Origin: Serinicoccus marinus DSM 15273
GTDB lineage: Bacteria > Actinomycetota > Actinomycetes > Actinomycetales > Dermatophilaceae
Direction: 5' to 3'
Length of the DNA: 64,000 nt
Assembly (NCBI RefSeq): GCF_008386315.1
Contig: NZ_CP043808.1
Span: 2,170,001-2,234,000, forward strand
The notes beneath the pieces were generated by a model. It saw only the letters and a program-made list of their open reading frames with translations, made no database searches and had not been told where the DNA came from. This document shows, in pieces, positions 59,773 through 64,000 of this stretch (positions are counted from its first letter, which is position 1; every line of letters starts with the position of its first letter). A program made the translations under genes and the position numbers.

Positions 59773-59855
59773 GGCGCCCCCGCCGACATACCCCGGCCAC
59801 CACGACGAATCTGTGGACGACCGTGCCGACGGCGACACCGTGTGGACGACGATAG

Positions 59856-59871
59856 TCGAAAGTCTGTACGA
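59856..59871 (-). promoter_or_regulatory. LexA/SOS box upstream of recA
   Basis: TCGAAAGTCTGTACGA matches the actinobacterial SOS consensus TCGAACNNNNGTTCGA at 10 of 12 fixed positions. It lies 178 bases upstream of the recA start, which implies a long 5' leader. The NYN-domain gene reading the same way ends at 59918, just beyond it. Confidence 0.65.
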
Positions 59872-59917
59872 CTCCGCGGAGGGGTGTCGGGCGTGTCGCA
59901 GCGGCCTCCGGGAGCGC

Positions 59918-61030
59918 TCAGGTGACGCTCACGACATACGCCGAGCCCTGGCGCTGCAGCTGCACGAGCCCGGCCGCGTCGGCCCCCTTGGCGAACTGCA
60001 GGAACGAGCCGTAGCCGAGCGGCTTCTCCGAGAAGCCCTCACGGCGGGCGCGCAGCTGGTCCTTGAGGCCGGAGAGCGCCACGCCCTCACCGTCGTCGAG
60101 CTCGCTCACGGTCTGTCGCAACAGCGCGAAGGCCTCCTGCCGGCCGCCCTCCTCGGGCAGCGTGACCTCCGGGTCACCCTTGGCGGGCCCGGCGCTCAGG
60201 TCGATGATGCCCCGGCCGGCGAGGTGCTCCAGGAGCTCGCCGAAGGCGCGGAAGCCGTAGGCCGCCTCAGAGAACGTCGAGTCCTTGCGCACCAGGGTCC
60301 GCTTGAGGACCGACGCGGTCACCGCTCCCCCGCTGCTGCGCTGCAGGCCCGAGACGGTCTGCGCGACCAGCGAGGCGAGGTCCGGGGCGGTGTCCTCGAC
60401 CGTGTCCTCGCCCGGCTCGTCGGCGGTCTCGGTGCTCGGCTCCGGCTCCTGCGCGGGCGCGGCGCTGCTCCCGCCGCCCTTGCCCGAGCCGTTGCGCCTC
60501 TGTCCCTGCCCCTTGCGCCCCGACCCGCGTGCGGGCGTGTCCTCGGCGCCAGCCGGCACGACACCGTCGAGGTCGTCGTAGTAGAGGAACTCATCGCACG
60601 CCGGCGGCAGCATGGTCGAGGTCGAGTCGCGCACGCCGAACCCGATGACCCGCTTGTTGAGCTCGCGCAGCTTGTGCACGAGCGGGGTGAAGTCGCTGTC
60701 GCCGGTGCAGATCGCGAAGGTCGTGATGTAGTCGCGCTCGTAGGCCGTCTCGATCGCGTCGACCGCCATCTTGATGTCGGCGGCGTTCTTGCGCGAGGCC
60801 CCCATGCGCTGGGTCATCTCGATCAGCTCGACGTGGTTGCGGGTGAGCATCCGGCGGTCCTCGTCGAAGTAGGACCAGTCGGCATACGCCCGCCGCGTTA
60901 CCACCCGACCGCGCTCCGCCAGCGCGTCCGCGACCGGGCGCAGGTCGAAGGGCACCCCCAGGTGGTCGCGCGACCCGAGCGCGAGGTTCTCGTAGTCGAT
61001 GAGCAGCGCGATCCGGTCCTCGTCATCCAT
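59918..61030 (-). CDS. NYN-domain (LabA/DUF88-like) protein with LOTUS-type repeats
   Basis: The 370-residue protein starts with a PIN-like NYN nuclease domain: DRIALLIDYENLALG (Asp in strand 1), AADIKMAVDAIETAYE and TTFAICTGDSDFTPLVHKLRELNKRVIGFGVRDSTS (Asp cluster in the active site), then a Gly/Ser/Glu-rich linker (residues ~180-225), and two OST-HTH/LOTUS-like winged helices (LASLVAQTVSGLQRSSGGAVTASVLKRTLVRKDSTFSEAAYGFRAFGELLEHLA and the region ending YGSFLQFAKGADAAGLVQL). NYN plus LOTUS proteins are thought to act on RNA. The start at 61030 follows no strong ribosome site. Confidence 0.9.
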   Translation of the reverse strand: MDDEDRIALLIDYENLALGSRDHLGVPFDLRPVADALAERGRVVTRRAYADWSYFDEDRRMLTRNHVELIEMTQRMGASRKNAADIKMAVDAIETAYERDYITTFAICTGDSDFTPLVHKLRELNKRVIGFGVRDSTSTMLPPACDEFLYYDDLDGVVPAGAEDTPARGSGRKGQGQRRNGSGKGGGSSAAPAQEPEPSTETADEPGEDTVEDTAPDLASLVAQTVSGLQRSSGGAVTASVLKRTLVRKDSTFSEAAYGFRAFGELLEHLAGRGIIDLSAGPAKGDPEVTLPEEGGRQEAFALLRQTVSELDDGEGVALSGLKDQLRARREGFSEKPLGYGSFLQFAKGADAAGLVQLQRQGSAYVVSVT

Positions 61031-61203
61031 GGCCCGAGGGTATGCCGTGGGCCCCGCGTGCAACCACACCGGACGTCCTGCGGGGATTCTCCGGCGTCAA
61101 GGGCACGGGGACGCGCCCCCTAGACTTGCTCCTCGGACCCACGGGGTCGGGACGCCGCCGTCCGGCCTCACCGGTACTCGTATACCCCTGCACAGGAAGT
61201 TCC

Positions 61204-63611
<2,408 letters not shown>

Positions 63612-64000
63612 GGGATAGCGGTCGCGGGCTGCTCTGATAGCTGACCGGGCGTGGCCGGTCGCGCATGCCGCTCCAGGGGTTGGTTGGGCCGCGGCCGGTC
63701 GCACAGTGAAGGCCTATCGCGTCCCGTGCGTCACACGACGAGCACGCGCACCACAGTGCGGAGATGTGCACATCTGCGCGGGGTATTTCGCGGCCTTCGG
63801 GACATATCGGCGCAGACTGTGGCTCCTGCGACCATGGTGACTGCCGGTGGCTCCTGGACCATGTGCACGCCCACCGCAGCCGTGGCATCCGCCGCCAGGT
63901 CCTCTCGCCCGCTTCCATGGCTCGTCCGCTCCGTCTATGGCCCACCCCGCCGAACGGCTTCATCCGGCCCGGCCGCCGGGCGATGACGACCGCCTGGGGC
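63612..64000. other. right-end spacer with a palindrome, no gene assigned
   Basis: I found no reliable gene in the last 389 bases. AGATGTGCACATCT at 63762-63775 is a perfect 14-bp palindrome, which may be an operator. Two open frames of 110-130 codons exist, one per strand, but neither has a ribosome site or family signature. Confidence 0.5.

Overview
The window is chromosomal DNA of a high-GC Gram-positive actinobacterium. The evidence is the very high GC, GTG starts, ATGA/GTGA gene overlaps, a prfB/ftsE/ftsX/smpB neighbourhood, Tad pilus genes in actinobacterial style, a tricorn protease, a DUF5709-type protein and an aspartokinase with an internal start. Gene style best fits Micrococcales, Intrasporangiaceae/Ornithinimicrobiaceae-like; the genus is inference. 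No rRNA, tRNA or CRISPR array was found.

Layout. 0.1-5.7 kb: smpB, a VapBC-type toxin-antitoxin pair, a frameshifted CBS protein, then LytM peptidase-ftsX-ftsE (cell division and wall hydrolysis). 5.9-11.4 kb: a frameshifted wall-anchored nuclease, a decayed ureide-catabolism remnant (permease piece joined to an aminohydrolase with a nonsense codon), and prfB. 11.5-17.6 kb: a WXG-like protein, a frameshifted polymorphic toxin with a nuclease-like tip, and two near-identical downstream genes (likely immunity) separated by a 5'-truncated IS30. 17.6-22.2 kb: DinB-like protein, MFS transporter, nitronate monooxygenase, HAD phosphatase. 22.2-24.9 kb: the 3' half of a Tad pilus operon.

24.9-37.86 kb is an accessory island lying between the last 58 codons of tadB and a tadA gene cut immediately after its Walker A motif. 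It carries a four-gene operon of unknown function with a PD-(D/E)xK-like protein, a serine resolvase, a replication module (iteron-like repeats, RepA-like ATPase, primase-polymerase), an intact ISL3-type element, and a restriction endonuclease/methyltransferase/EVE-domain cluster. 37.9-45.9 kb is a second mosaic: tadA fragment, truncated zeta toxin with its antitoxin and a serine recombinase, a highly repetitive membrane protein, a RelA/SpoT-domain protein, a two-winged-helix protein, a sigma/HTH operon and a secreted Cys-containing protein.

45.9-64 kb returns to core-like content: FHA-FtsK (EccC-like) ATPase, GNAT, miaB, TauE-type permease, tricorn protease, recX-recA, NYN-domain protein, and lysC-asd.

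Two scale-level signals stand out. The octamer GGTATGCC/GGCATACC occurs 29 times by my reading, is present in core segments and absent from both accessory blocks. A structured ~75-bp intergenic element occurs twice, 28 kb apart. Several otherwise good genes carry single-base frame breaks, so either decay or indel-type sequence error is at work.
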